The notes under the pieces were generated by a model. It did no database searches, had not been told where the DNA came from, and worked only from the letters and a program-made list of their open reading frames with translations. A DNA stretch of 64,000 nt, taken from NCBI RefSeq assembly GCF_029478665.1, contig NZ_JARPQB010000005.1, positions 1 through 64,000 of the forward strand, read 5' to 3'. Position numbers and translations under genes: made by a program. The DNA comes from Pseudomonas entomophila. GTDB taxonomy: Bacteria; Pseudomonadota; Gammaproteobacteria; Pseudomonadales; Pseudomonadaceae. This document shows positions 1-7,132 of this stretch, piece after piece (positions within the stretch are counted from its first letter, which is position 1; each line of letters begins with the position of its first letter).

Positions 1-2
1 TC

Positions 3-1568
3 GTGCGCCATCAGGGCAATAAGCTGATGCAGACCCAGGCCTGGGACCCGGCCGGGCGCTTGCAGGAGCAACTGCTGGGCAGCCATGACGGCCAGTCCAC
101 GCTGCTCAAGCGTCAGTACCGCTACGACGCTGCCGGCCAGCTGACCAATATCCACGACAGCCGTCGGGGGCCGTTGGAGTACCAATACGATCCCGTCGGC
201 CGCCTGCTTAAGGCCACCAGCCGCTTGGGCGTGGAAACCTTCGCCTTCGACCCGGCCGGTAACCTGCTGGACCAGAAAACCCAGGAACTGAACCGCCCGC
301 TGGAAGCCGATCCGCGTCGCAACAAACTGATGGACAACCTGCTGCGCGAATACGCCGGGACCCACTACCGCTACGACGAACGCGGCAACCTGATCCACCG
401 CCTGCACAACGGTGCCCATGCGCACTTCACCTGGGACTTGTTCGACCGGCTAACGGGTTACAACGACGACAAGCTCAAGGTCGACTACAGCTACGACGCC
501 CTGGGTCGTCGTCTGCACAAACACTCGGTGGCGCACTTCTGGGACCGCCCCGAAGCGGGAACTGGCTGGAATCAACTGCAACGGGCCAAGCGCCAGCGTG
601 AACTCGGCTGCGGTTTCACCCTGTTTGGTTGGGATGGCGACACCCTGGCCTGGGAAAGCTCACCGCCGCGTGATGAGGGTGACACCGGGCGCACCGTGCA
701 TTACCTGTACGAGCCGGGCAGCTTCGTACCGGTCGCCCAGGCCCTGCGCAAAAGCCCGATCCGTCTGCACAAGCAACCAGACTGGAGTCAGCGCGAATAC
801 GACTTCGATCAGGATCCACTGTGGCACACCGAGGTAAAACCACAGGCGTTCGAGGCGATTGCCTGGTACCAGTGCGACCACCTTGGCACGCCGATGGAGC
901 TGACCGACGAACAGGGTAATGTCGCTTGGGCCGGGCAGTACAAGGCCTGGGGTGAGGTCCGTGAAGAACGCTCGGCGTGGGCCAAACAACACGGCCTGGG
1001 CAACCCAATTCGCTTCCAGGGTCAGTACCACGACCATGAGACAGGGCTGCACTACAACCGATATCGTTATTACGATAATCACAGTGGCCGTTTCATCTGT
1101 AAGGATCCTATAAGCTACGCAGGTGGGCTTAACCTCTTCACGTATGCACCTAATGCAATACAGTGGATTGATCCGAGAGGACTTACTAAGAAAAAAGGCA
1201 GTAAAAATTTCGGCTCTGCTGAAGAGGCTGCTGACGCTGCCTTGGCTTCGGGTAGGGAGAATGGTGCAGCAGCAGAGTTAAGAATCAACGGTCGGGTCTA
1301 CACTGGCGTAAGCAGTGAAGTGGTCGATCATTCGCCAGTAGTAACCGGGGCGCTTATGGGAACGCCATTGGAAGAACAGGCACCTTGGCATGGCGGGTGT
1401 GCCGAAATCGTGTGTTTAGATAAAGCATTAGAGGATGGTGTCGACCCTGCAGGTGGTAAGGCCAAGGCCGTAAATATCGGAAAGTCGGGGAAGGGACATG
1501 GAACCCACAAGCCTGCATGCAAAAGCTGTCGTGATGTAATGAAGCATTTAGGAGTGGAATGGGAATGA
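3..1568 (+). CDS. Rhs-family polymorphic toxin, 3' part, with deaminase-fold C-terminal tip
   Basis: This is the C-terminal 521 residues of an Rhs protein; the 5' end lies outside the window. YD repeats are visible (for example YRYDAAGQL and HYRYDERGN), followed by the conserved Rhs core end with GLHYNRYRYYD and the DPRGL boundary at residues 390-394. The variable tip (about 396-521) has a C-A-E motif (C466, E468) and PACKSC (C506, C509), the layout of a zinc-dependent cytidine-deaminase fold of the YwqJ/Pput_2613 type. I infer a nucleic-acid or nucleotide deaminase toxin delivered to competitors, probably by type VI secretion. Codon use becomes AT-rich from about position 1085, as expected where tips are exchanged by recombination. 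Its stop overlaps the next gene, a likely immunity gene. The exact deaminase subfamily is uncertain. Confidence 0.88.
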   Translation: MRHQGNKLMQTQAWDPAGRLQEQLLGSHDGQSTLLKRQYRYDAAGQLTNIHDSRRGPLEYQYDPVGRLLKATSRLGVETFAFDPAGNLLDQKTQELNRPLEADPRRNKLMDNLLREYAGTHYRYDERGNLIHRLHNGAHAHFTWDLFDRLTGYNDDKLKVDYSYDALGRRLHKHSVAHFWDRPEAGTGWNQLQRAKRQRELGCGFTLFGWDGDTLAWESSPPRDEGDTGRTVHYLYEPGSFVPVAQALRKSPIRLHKQPDWSQREYDFDQDPLWHTEVKPQAFEAIAWYQCDHLGTPMELTDEQGNVAWAGQYKAWGEVREERSAWAKQHGLGNPIRFQGQYHDHETGLHYNRYRYYDNHSGRFICKDPISYAGGLNLFTYAPNAIQWIDPRGLTKKKGSKNFGSAEEAADAALASGRENGAAAELRINGRVYTGVSSEVVDHSPVVTGALMGTPLEEQAPWHGGCAEIVCLDKALEDGVDPAGGKAKAVNIGKSGKGHGTHKPACKSCRDVMKHLGVEWE

Positions 1569-1990
1569 GCTTTGCTTACGGTGAGATTGTATGGCCTGAA
1601 GATGGCCGAGAGGCAAATATATTGCTAAGAGACTTTATGCTCAAAGCCCTCAGAGCAATTGGCTATAAGTTTCCTGAAGTGTTGCCGGATCCAATGGGTC
1701 TAGCTGGCAAGTATGTTTCATGTGAAATCGGGCAGCTAGAATGCACAGAGTTGGCTGCAAAATGGAGGGGGCAAATTGCAGGCGTGGCGGGAGTTAGAGA
1801 TTTCCATAGTAAAGATGCACTGAGCGCCCGTTTGGCTATGCTATTGCTTAGTATTGATGAGTCTGACGATCAAGAGATGATGTCAGAGAAATTAAGTTGG
1901 TTTATGGAGTTTCTTCAATGTGGTGGTGAGAACTACAGGTTGGCGGATGAAATTCTAGTAAAACATTTTATCAGCTACGTAGAGAAGTGA
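1565..1990 (+). CDS. Probable cognate immunity protein, VWP family copy A
   Basis: A 141-residue soluble protein whose start overlaps the toxin stop in an ATGA junction. An ATG at 1559 is also possible, but the start at 1565 matches the N-terminus and the length of the paralogue at 3307-3732 (MSFAYGEIVWP against MKFAIGFIVWP). Shared landmarks are the I/VVWP motif near residue 9, an ARLA..LL helix in the middle and an E.LSWF segment followed by KHF near the end. Direct coupling to the toxin makes it the likely antidote to the deaminase tip. No catalytic motif or membrane segment is visible. I do not recognise a named family; the immunity role rests on position and paralogy. Confidence 0.7.
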   Translation: MSFAYGEIVWPEDGREANILLRDFMLKALRAIGYKFPEVLPDPMGLAGKYVSCEIGQLECTELAAKWRGQIAGVAGVRDFHSKDALSARLAMLLLSIDESDDQEMMSEKLSWFMEFLQCGGENYRLADEILVKHFISYVEK

Positions 1991-2007
1991 TTCCGCAGTG
2001 AAGTACT

Positions 2008-2070
2008 AGAAAAATGGGGCGAGTTTATTTCCACTGCTCTATAGCGGGTGAAATAAATGCGTCCTTTTTT
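2008..2070 (+). repeat. Immunity-array palindrome, copy 1
   Basis: Imperfect inverted repeat. The left arm reads AAAATGGGGCGAGTTTATTT and the right arm AAATAAATGCGTCC followed by six T, with a short loop. It lies 18 bp after the first immunity gene. It is a divergent relative of the copies at 2601, 3204, 3738 and 4289. The T-rich right end could also act as a terminator. Confidence 0.7.
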
Positions 2071-2146
2071 TGCGGAACCTGATCGCGGATTGACTAATAA
2101 GTTATGCAGAAGTTGTGGCTTCATAATGCTTTAAGGTTCAAGTGAA

Positions 2147-2566
2147 ATGAAATCGGAAAAAGTAGTGTGGCCTGATAGTTTGGTCGATTCTGTTTTTTTA
2201 TACCGGCGTTTTATTTTTGATCTTCTGGTGGAAGGTGGCGTCGATTATAGTAGCTTTCTTTATAATCCGCTGAGCATGTTAATTGGGGATGCTGGGAGTG
2301 CATCTGGTGAGAAGTCTCGAGAAGAGGCAGTTTTTTGGTGGTGGAAATATGTCGATGATAATGGGTATATCAGAGATCTTGACTCGGAGATGTCAATCAG
2401 GGCCAGATTTGCAATTGAGTTGCTAACAGCCGTGCCTAAAAGCGTTGAGGATTTTTATGAGCTGAGGGAGCGATTTTCCTGGGTTCTACAATTCTCAGGT
2501 AAGCTGGGTATTTCTGATGATTTATTGTCTGAAGTTGTGGCGAAGCATTTTTTAATTGGTGGGTAA
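2147..2566 (+). CDS. Putative immunity protein, VWP family copy B
   Basis: A 139-residue protein of the same family as the gene next to the toxin. The N-terminus (MKSEKVVWP) keeps the VVWP motif, the middle has ARFAIELL and the end has SWVLQF and AKHF. It is more divergent than the copy at 3307, with a distinctive WWWKYV segment in the middle. It is probably a former cognate antidote to another Rhs tip, now kept as an orphan. It stands between two copies of the island palindrome. AT-rich codon use fits the island. Function is inferred from paralogy and position only. Confidence 0.6.
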   Translation: MKSEKVVWPDSLVDSVFLYRRFIFDLLVEGGVDYSSFLYNPLSMLIGDAGSASGEKSREEAVFWWWKYVDDNGYIRDLDSEMSIRARFAIELLTAVPKSVEDFYELRERFSWVLQFSGKLGISDDLLSEVVAKHFLIGG

Positions 2567-2600
2567 GTTGATTTAAAGTGCAGATATTCGATTGATGTAG

Positions 2601-2665
2601 AGTAAAAGGGGATGGGTCTATTTTTTTGCTGCTCTAAAATAGAGAAAATAGACCCGTCCCCTTTC
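2601..2665 (+). repeat. Immunity-array palindrome, copy 2
   Basis: The best-paired copy. AAAGGGGATGGGTCTATTTT on the left is matched by AAAATAGACCCGTCCCCTTT on the right, with one central mismatch in the 20-bp arms and a loop of about 20 bases. It lies 35 bp after copy B and 66 bp before the next gene. The transcript would form a strong hairpin. Confidence 0.85.
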
Positions 2666-2730
2666 CTAAGTTTTTGTGCGCCATGCTCGGTTGTAATTAA
2701 AAGACTTGGGATTAAGGATGGAGTAGAGTA

Positions 2731-3192
2731 ATGCTTGATCAATATTATTATTCAAAGGCTGACGAACTTGAAGAGCTGGCAATAGATAAGCGAGTGTCTG
2801 CAAGCCATTTGGCTGCTTGGTATGCTGATTTTCTTATTGTCATGCATGACCGGCTTATGGTGCTCACGCCAAATCATATTGTCATGAATGACGTGAGGGC
2901 TCGCATTGAAGCTCTTCGTTTAGCTGGAGTGGATAATATTGATAAAGAGCAGCGCGATAGTTCGCTGGTTATGCTTTGGCGAGTGCACGATACGAAAAAG
3001 GCTGAGGATGAAGTACTGGCGGCATATGCTAGGGCAGCAATATGTTGCTTTGCTGGTGATAAAGAATGGGAAGAAAGTAATGCGGATAGTGAAACGCCTA
3101 TATACTATCTTTTTCTTTACTTGGTTGTTTTTGGTTCGGAGGCTTTAGATAGGTTCTATGATTTTCTGAAAAATAAGATTGCTTGCTTTTGA
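2731..3192 (+). CDS. Putative orphan immunity protein, second family, copy 1
   Basis: A 153-residue, helix-rich acidic protein with a GGAG ribosome-binding site in front of the ATG. Its second half (EDEVLAAYARAAICCFAGD, then a Trp and a TP-containing segment) aligns with VDDVLSSFARCCVFCANND in the protein at 4592-5062, so the two are paralogues. No catalytic motif, signal peptide or clear membrane span is visible. I do not recognise a named family. Its place between copies of the island palindrome and among likely immunity genes suggests an antidote to another toxin tip. Confidence 0.5.
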   Translation: MLDQYYYSKADELEELAIDKRVSASHLAAWYADFLIVMHDRLMVLTPNHIVMNDVRARIEALRLAGVDNIDKEQRDSSLVMLWRVHDTKKAEDEVLAAYARAAICCFAGDKEWEESNADSETPIYYLFLYLVVFGSEALDRFYDFLKNKIACF

Positions 3193-3203
3193 TTATTGCT
3201 AGG

Positions 3204-3280
3204 GAGTAAAAGGGGACGAGTAAAAGGGGGCAGATTTATTTTCCTGTTTTTGAGTGGTGAAAATAAATCTGCCTCCTTTC
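3204..3280 (+). repeat. Immunity-array palindrome, copy 3, with duplicated left arm
   Basis: The left arm occurs twice (AGTAAAAGGGGACG, then AGTAAAAGGGGGCAGATTTA), then a short loop, then AAAATAAATCTGCCTCCTTT. The inner arm CAGATTTATTTT pairs with AAAATAAATCTG. The doubled arm suggests one element inserted into, or recombined with, another. Confidence 0.85.
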
Positions 3281-3306
3281 TGCGTCCTTCACTTCAGGAT
3301 TGAGTC

Positions 3307-3732
3307 ATGAAATTTGCTATAGGGTTTATCGTTTGGCCGTCGGGAGCTAGAGCCGCTAATTTGCTGTTGAAGTGTTTTATGCTTAAGGCCTTGGAACTAT
3401 CGAGGATCAATTTGTCAGATGGCGAGATTGATCCTGCAGAAGTGGTGCGTGGCTATGTCGCTGGAGATGTCTCTGCGGCTCATTGTAAGAAGCTGGCAGC
3501 AGATTGGCTCGCTAGACTGGATTCGGTTGATAGGGTTCGCGAGTTTCAAGATAAAAATATTTTGCTAGTTCGTCTGGCTAACTCATTGCTTGATGTTGAT
3601 GAGGGAGGGGTGATGAGTTATGCGGATGAATTGGGGTGGTTTATTGAGCTGCTAGGTTTTTATGGGGTTGATTATTACGGGGCAGTCAGGCCTATGATGG
3701 TCGAATATTTTTCTCCTTATTTGGGTGAGTAG
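3307..3732 (+). CDS. Putative immunity protein, VWP family copy C
   Basis: A 141-residue protein with the same length and order of motifs as the antidote next to the toxin: FIVWPSGARAANLLL at the N-terminus, LVRLANSLL in the middle, and ELGWFIELL near the end. An AGGA ribosome-binding site lies 6 bases before the ATG. It is flanked on both sides by the island palindrome, 26 bp upstream and 6 bp downstream, so gene plus palindrome looks like one cassette. It is probably an orphan antidote to a variant of the deaminase tip. This is inference from sequence likeness. Confidence 0.6.
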   Translation: MKFAIGFIVWPSGARAANLLLKCFMLKALELSRINLSDGEIDPAEVVRGYVAGDVSAAHCKKLAADWLARLDSVDRVREFQDKNILLVRLANSLLDVDEGGVMSYADELGWFIELLGFYGVDYYGAVRPMMVEYFSPYLGE

Positions 3733-3737
3733 TCTTG

Positions 3738-3815
3738 GAAAAAGGGGGCGAGTAAAAGGGGCAGATTTACTTTTACTACTCCAAATCAGAGAAAATAAAT
3801 CTGCTTCATTCTTCC
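3738..3815 (+). repeat. Immunity-array palindrome, copy 4, with duplicated left arm
   Basis: Starts only 6 bp after the stop of the preceding gene. The left arm is again doubled (AAAAAGGGGGCG, then AGTAAAAGGGGCAGATTTA). The right arm AAAATAAATCTGCTTCATT is intact at its inner part and degraded at its outer part. Confidence 0.8.
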
Positions 3816-3851
3816 TCTCATGGATACTATAGTTTTCCTTAAGGTATATTT

Positions 3852-4241
3852 ATGTGGCTAAAGTATGCATTGAATAAAATTAAGGTTGACCACATGTTTG
3901 GTGATATTTTAGATATGGAGGGTGCCGAGCTAGTCGGCTTTAAATTTCATGACGGCTCTTCAGTTTATTTCTCGTTCTTGATAGTAGGGGTTCCAGATAA
4001 GTGTCCCGAGAAATGGAAGGGGCATGGGTATAATGCCATGAGTGTCACGTTGAATTTTGGAGGGGTGAAAGAGTTTAGGTCGAATCTGACCAGGGTAAAT
4101 TTTTGCTGCGTTCCAATAATTAATAGCTCGCCAGACGGTGCCTCTATTTCAATTGAGGCGCCTGATGCGTCGATTTTTTGTGAGTCTGAGTATGTGAGTA
4201 TAGATGGGGTGACGCCATATATTGATATTAGATGGGATTGA
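3852..4241 (+). CDS. Imm50-like immunity protein
   Basis: A 129-residue beta-rich protein. The N-terminal run around FGDILDMEGAELVGFKFHD, the central alternating hydrophobic strands, and the end (VDG-type turn, then TPYIDIRW) resemble the Imm50 family of polymorphic-toxin antidotes. AAGG lies 7 bases before the ATG. It sits between two copies of the island palindrome. A profile search against Imm50 would settle the family; I give it as probable, not certain. Confidence 0.5.
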   Translation: MWLKYALNKIKVDHMFGDILDMEGAELVGFKFHDGSSVYFSFLIVGVPDKCPEKWKGHGYNAMSVTLNFGGVKEFRSNLTRVNFCCVPIINSSPDGASISIEAPDASIFCESEYVSIDGVTPYIDIRWD

Positions 4242-4288
4242 TTTGTGTGTAAAAAATATTTGAACGGGCGGGTTACTGGAGGTTGGCT

Positions 4289-4360
4289 AGTAAAAAATGG
4301 GTGTTTGTTTTTCCTCTTTTTAGTGGGAGAAATACAGTAAGAGGGGACGGATTTATTTGT
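4289..4360 (+). repeat. Immunity-array palindrome, copy 5 (degenerate)
   Basis: A left-arm-like start (AGTAAAAAATGGGTGTTTG) is followed by GGGAGAAATA and then another left-arm-like run, GTAAGAGGGGACGGATTTA. It seems to be a fusion of two partial elements. It is the last clear copy; no further copy is visible between the later genes of the island. Confidence 0.6.
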
Positions 4361-4380
4361 TTTGTGTGCTTGAAAGCAAG

Positions 4381-4515
4381 ATGGAGGCATTCGAGGATTA
4401 TGCAATGGAAGAGCTTAATGAGTTTGCCAGTGCAGAAGATGCCTTTGATTACTTTTGGCTAAAACAGGTTGATGTTGAAAAGTTTTCTTCTATCAAGGGG
4501 GTATTGCCTTTTTAG
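4381..4515 (+). CDS. Small ORF, NifW-like N-terminal fragment
   Basis: A 44-codon reading frame (MEAFEDYAMEELNEFASAED at the start). The ELNEFASAEDAFDYF segment resembles the N-terminus of NifW-type proteins, which carry an L-SAEDF-FFG-type pattern. The frame stops after only 44 residues, about half the usual NifW length, so it is probably a truncated remnant rather than a working gene. GTG at 4366 is an alternative start in the same frame. No strong ribosome-binding site is seen. The rest of the stretch from 4242 to 4591 holds only the degenerate palindrome. Confidence 0.35.
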   Translation: MEAFEDYAMEELNEFASAEDAFDYFWLKQVDVEKFSSIKGVLPF

Positions 4516-4591
4516 GTGGCGGAATAAGGGTGTTAGGTAGGTCTTGTGGCCATGTTGCGGAAAAGCGTAATGTTAGAAATGGAGTTTTACT

Positions 4592-5062
4592 ATGCTTAGG
4601 GCGCTAGATCAGTTGATGGTTGATAGGTTTGAGGAAGATTTTTTAAGTTCCGATCTGACTATTTATGATCTTTCTTCCTGTTTGGCAGGCTATTTAAAAT
4701 GTATGTTGGTCTCGGGGTATGTCGATTTTCCTGATGGTGAGGTGAAACGCCAACTTGTTAGCCTCTTGGGCTCTGCTGAGCGGAAAGAATGGCCCGCGAC
4801 TGAGACCCCTGAAAAAGAGAAGGCCAGAAAATATTTCTGGTTTACAGTGAATTTGTACAAAGGTGTGGATGATGTTTTATCGTCTTTCGCCAGGTGCTGT
4901 GTTTTTTGCGCGAACAATGATGAGGATTGGGCGGATCAATTGTTAGGCGAAGACACACCTTTTCTGCTGTATGCTGATGAGTTGGATAGAATGCGGGGTG
5001 GGGAAACAAAGGAGTTAGTGGCGTACTTTAGAGCGGCTTTGAGCTTGCCCGCTCCAATGTGA
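4592..5062 (+). CDS. Putative orphan immunity protein, second family, copy 2
   Basis: A 156-residue acidic, mostly helical protein with GGAG 7 bases before the ATG. It shares with the protein at 2731-3192 the segment DDVLSSFARCCVFCANNDED followed by W and a DTP turn, so both belong to one family. No enzyme motif, signal peptide or membrane span is visible. It is followed 21 bp later by another small gene and is probably cotranscribed with it. An antidote role is inferred from the neighbourhood. Confidence 0.5.
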   Translation: MLRALDQLMVDRFEEDFLSSDLTIYDLSSCLAGYLKCMLVSGYVDFPDGEVKRQLVSLLGSAERKEWPATETPEKEKARKYFWFTVNLYKGVDDVLSSFARCCVFCANNDEDWADQLLGEDTPFLLYADELDRMRGGETKELVAYFRAALSLPAPM

Positions 5063-5083
5063 AGTGAGTGGAAGCTTTAGCTT

Positions 5084-5569
5084 GTGACTGAAGCGCAGTA
5101 CCTCTGCCTGATTATGATTGACAGGTTTGTCGCCAAGTGGGGATATATGTATTCCCCAGTGTTATTGAGTTGCCATGATATTAAAGATTGGAATGACGCT
5201 TACGCTGTTCAATGGATGAAAAAGGAAGATCTTGTGGATGAGTTTACCGAGATAGAAATAAGGCTGAATCAGGGTGAGATCAATGCCTTGAAAAAAGCCT
5301 TGCGGTATTTGAAGTTTGAGTGCGAAGAGACAGGGTCTTTGATCTTTTCGGGTAGTCCTTTGATTAATTCGGCCTTTGATAAGTTGATAGCGGGTAGTTA
5401 TTTGGCTGAGTGTGAGTTGAGGTTCTATGCTGAAGGAAATTCATATACTGAGGAATGCATGTTGGATAAGTTAAGGCGAAATTGGGAGTTTGAGGGGCGA
5501 GGTGAATTCGAGGACGGTGTTGACTCCGAGTATTTTAGAGAGTGTATTCGCCCTTATAGGAAATTATGA
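5084..5569 (+). CDS. Hypothetical protein of the immunity island
   Basis: A 161-residue acidic protein with no family I recognise. The GTG start at 5084 is preceded by GGAAG 9 bases upstream; an ATG at 5114 is the alternative. It contains a SGSPLINSAFDKLI segment and a charged C-terminal part. The gene is AT-rich like its neighbours and begins 21 bp after the preceding gene, so cotranscription is likely. An immunity role is possible but rests on position alone. Confidence 0.5.
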   Translation: MTEAQYLCLIMIDRFVAKWGYMYSPVLLSCHDIKDWNDAYAVQWMKKEDLVDEFTEIEIRLNQGEINALKKALRYLKFECEETGSLIFSGSPLINSAFDKLIAGSYLAECELRFYAEGNSYTEECMLDKLRRNWEFEGRGEFEDGVDSEYFRECIRPYRKL

Positions 5570-5594
5570 AATTGCTTTGGTTGAGGGACCGATA

Positions 5595-5936
5595 GTGAAC
5601 AATACGCTCAGGAACAGCCCTGATAGTCTTCAGGATGAGGTATGCAAGCGGTATGGTGTGACGCCAACCGCTCCCGAAGCGCGAGTGGCTGTCGCGCTTG
5701 GCACGCTGAATGGATCTCCAATCTATGGCACTCGTATCCGAGGTGCGGAAGAGGGTGGGGTGAGTTGGTTTTTCCACTGCGGGGAATTTTCGGAGGCGGA
5801 CGATTTCTACCAGGCACTTCATACCTATCACCTGAAAGAGGATTTGCCAGAAGTCGTCAAGTATCTTTACCTTCCTGAAGGTGCTTATTTTATTATTGAC
5901 AGAAATGGATACGAAGACGTCTGGTTTGATGAGTAA
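5595..5936 (+). CDS. Immunity-like protein, possibly Imm33/DUF2185-type
   Basis: A 113-residue protein. The frame is open from 5490, but GTG at 5595 is favoured because GAGGGA lies 6 bases upstream and this start avoids most of the overlap with the previous gene. The segment GVSWFFHCGEFSEADDFYQA, the LPEV..YLYLPEGAYFIIDR run and the GYEDVWFDE end resemble short single-domain proteins found beside Rhs and other contact toxins. I compare it with the Imm33/DUF2185 group with low certainty. GC content is slightly higher than in the preceding genes. Confidence 0.5.
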   Translation: MNNTLRNSPDSLQDEVCKRYGVTPTAPEARVAVALGTLNGSPIYGTRIRGAEEGGVSWFFHCGEFSEADDFYQALHTYHLKEDLPEVVKYLYLPEGAYFIIDRNGYEDVWFDE

Positions 5937-6060
5937 CCTCGCTTGGCGCGTGAGGGTGCAATATAATCCGTCCTGCTGTGGAGTGGGTAGCACCTTGGTT
6001 TGGGAAAGCGCTGCCCTATAAAGTAATGGATATCTATTTAAGGGATTGTAGAAGCATTTT

Positions 6061-6543
6061 ATGGAAAAGGTAGAAGCATTTTCGGTCATCAAGGTTTTTG
6101 TCTCGGACCGAGGCCCTGTCTATGAGGAGCTTCCTGCGCTTTGGAAAGGCGAGGGTGTTTATGAGCTTTTGTCCTCCCCCGGTTTGGCGCTGAATCTCGC
6201 AAAAGGCGATTTGATTAACATCGAGGACCCCAACGCCCCAGCCGTGGTGATAAAAAGGGGTGGGAATTTTTGCATCAATTTGTATGCGGATCATATTGAT
6301 GCGGATACGCTGTCAACGCTGGAGTCACAGGTAAACGTTCTGTTGAACGGTACGCTTGATGGTGTGTATAGGGGGAACCTGGCGTTCAGTGTTCCAGCGA
6401 GAAGTGGAAAGGAGAACATAAGGGAGGTATTTAACCGCTTCAAAGAAGCTACCGGGATTGAGTGGTACTATTCAAATATATATAAAAATTATAATGACCT
6501 TGATGATGACACGCTGCTGGATTGGTGGCTTGAAGCTGATTGA
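6061..6543 (+). CDS. DUF4265-like immunity-island protein
   Basis: A 160-residue protein. Its N-terminal half (an EELPALW run, then LALNLAKGDLINIED and a V.KRGGNFCINLY strand) resembles DUF4265 proteins, which are often found among toxin-immunity genes. The C-terminal part ends with an acidic DLDDDTLLDWW segment. A 13-bp direct repeat (GTAGAAGCATTTT) occurs at 6048-6060 and again at 6070-6082, on either side of the start codon. Function unknown; an immunity role is inferred. Confidence 0.5.
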   Translation: MEKVEAFSVIKVFVSDRGPVYEELPALWKGEGVYELLSSPGLALNLAKGDLINIEDPNAPAVVIKRGGNFCINLYADHIDADTLSTLESQVNVLLNGTLDGVYRGNLAFSVPARSGKENIREVFNRFKEATGIEWYYSNIYKNYNDLDDDTLLDWWLEAD

Positions 6544-6619
6544 CTAGACCTTGGGTGCTCACAGGGTCGTACGTTTATATCGATGTGGTTTGACAAGCAG
6601 TTGTAGTTCGTTAGTGTTC

Positions 6620-6761
6620 ATGAGTTTTTGTATTGGGTGATATTGTCTGGCCGGTAGAAGGGCGGGAATCAAACGCTTTTTGATCGCGCATGCAGGCAGA
6701 GATTGAGCCTGTCTTGGGGGCGGAAAACTTTGGCCGATTCGTTGATTATTTTTATGGCTGA
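6620..6761 (+). pseudogene. Decayed fourth copy of the VWP immunity family
   Basis: ATG at 6620 begins MSFCIG and is then out of frame. The adjacent frame continues LGDIVWPVEGRESNAF to a stop at 6681, matching SFAYGEIVWPEDGREANILL of the antidote next to the toxin. A short frame at 6690-6761 (ending GRFVDYFYG) may be the remains of the C-terminus, though that part is weak. This shows a frameshift plus a large internal deletion in a former cassette. Confidence 0.6.
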
Positions 6762-6802
6762 AAGCCGTGCGGGTCGCACGGGCCGGTGACAAGGGGATCT
6801 GA

Positions 6803-7066
6803 ATGTCTAAATTGACCCACACCCAGGTATCGGGATGTGAAGTCGGTTCTTCTGAATCGCTGAGGCTGGATGAGGTAACCCTCCACGCATCACCTGAGGC
6901 CTTCAACGCCCTTGGGACGTTCTTGATCGAGGCTGCGCAGCGGATGGCTGTGGAAGGGCTGGAGCATCTGCATTGGCAGGATGTGATGGATGACTTCGAC
7001 CCTGACCATCATGTGGACTTCATCTTGGTCAACGCCACCGTCACGGTTCCCACCGCCACCGACTGA
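6803..7066 (+). CDS. Imm32-like immunity protein
   Basis: An 87-residue protein with AAGGGGA just before the ATG. The pattern LRLDEVTLHASPEAFNALG, then FLIEAAQRM, then LHWQDVMDDFDPDHHVDFIL matches the short Imm32 family (a beta strand, a helix carrying FL..AA..M, and a C-terminal D-P/S-H-D strand). GC content rises here towards the chromosomal level, so this gene and the next may form an older or separate addition. No cognate toxin is visible in the window. Confidence 0.6.
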   Translation: MSKLTHTQVSGCEVGSSESLRLDEVTLHASPEAFNALGTFLIEAAQRMAVEGLEHLHWQDVMDDFDPDHHVDFILVNATVTVPTATD

Positions 7067-7132
7067 GCCGCAGATTTCACAGGAAGGCCAGACGCATGTA
7101 TCCGCTGCCAGGTGATGTTCCAGGAGGATGAG

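Noticed and set aside
2455..2742. 95-codon minus-strand frame
   Set aside because: Antisense to the copy B gene and reading through the palindrome; no ribosome-binding site.
2008..4360. CRISPR-like array in the immunity island
   Set aside because: The repeats are palindromes spaced by whole genes and differ in sequence; no regular short spacers and no cas genes.
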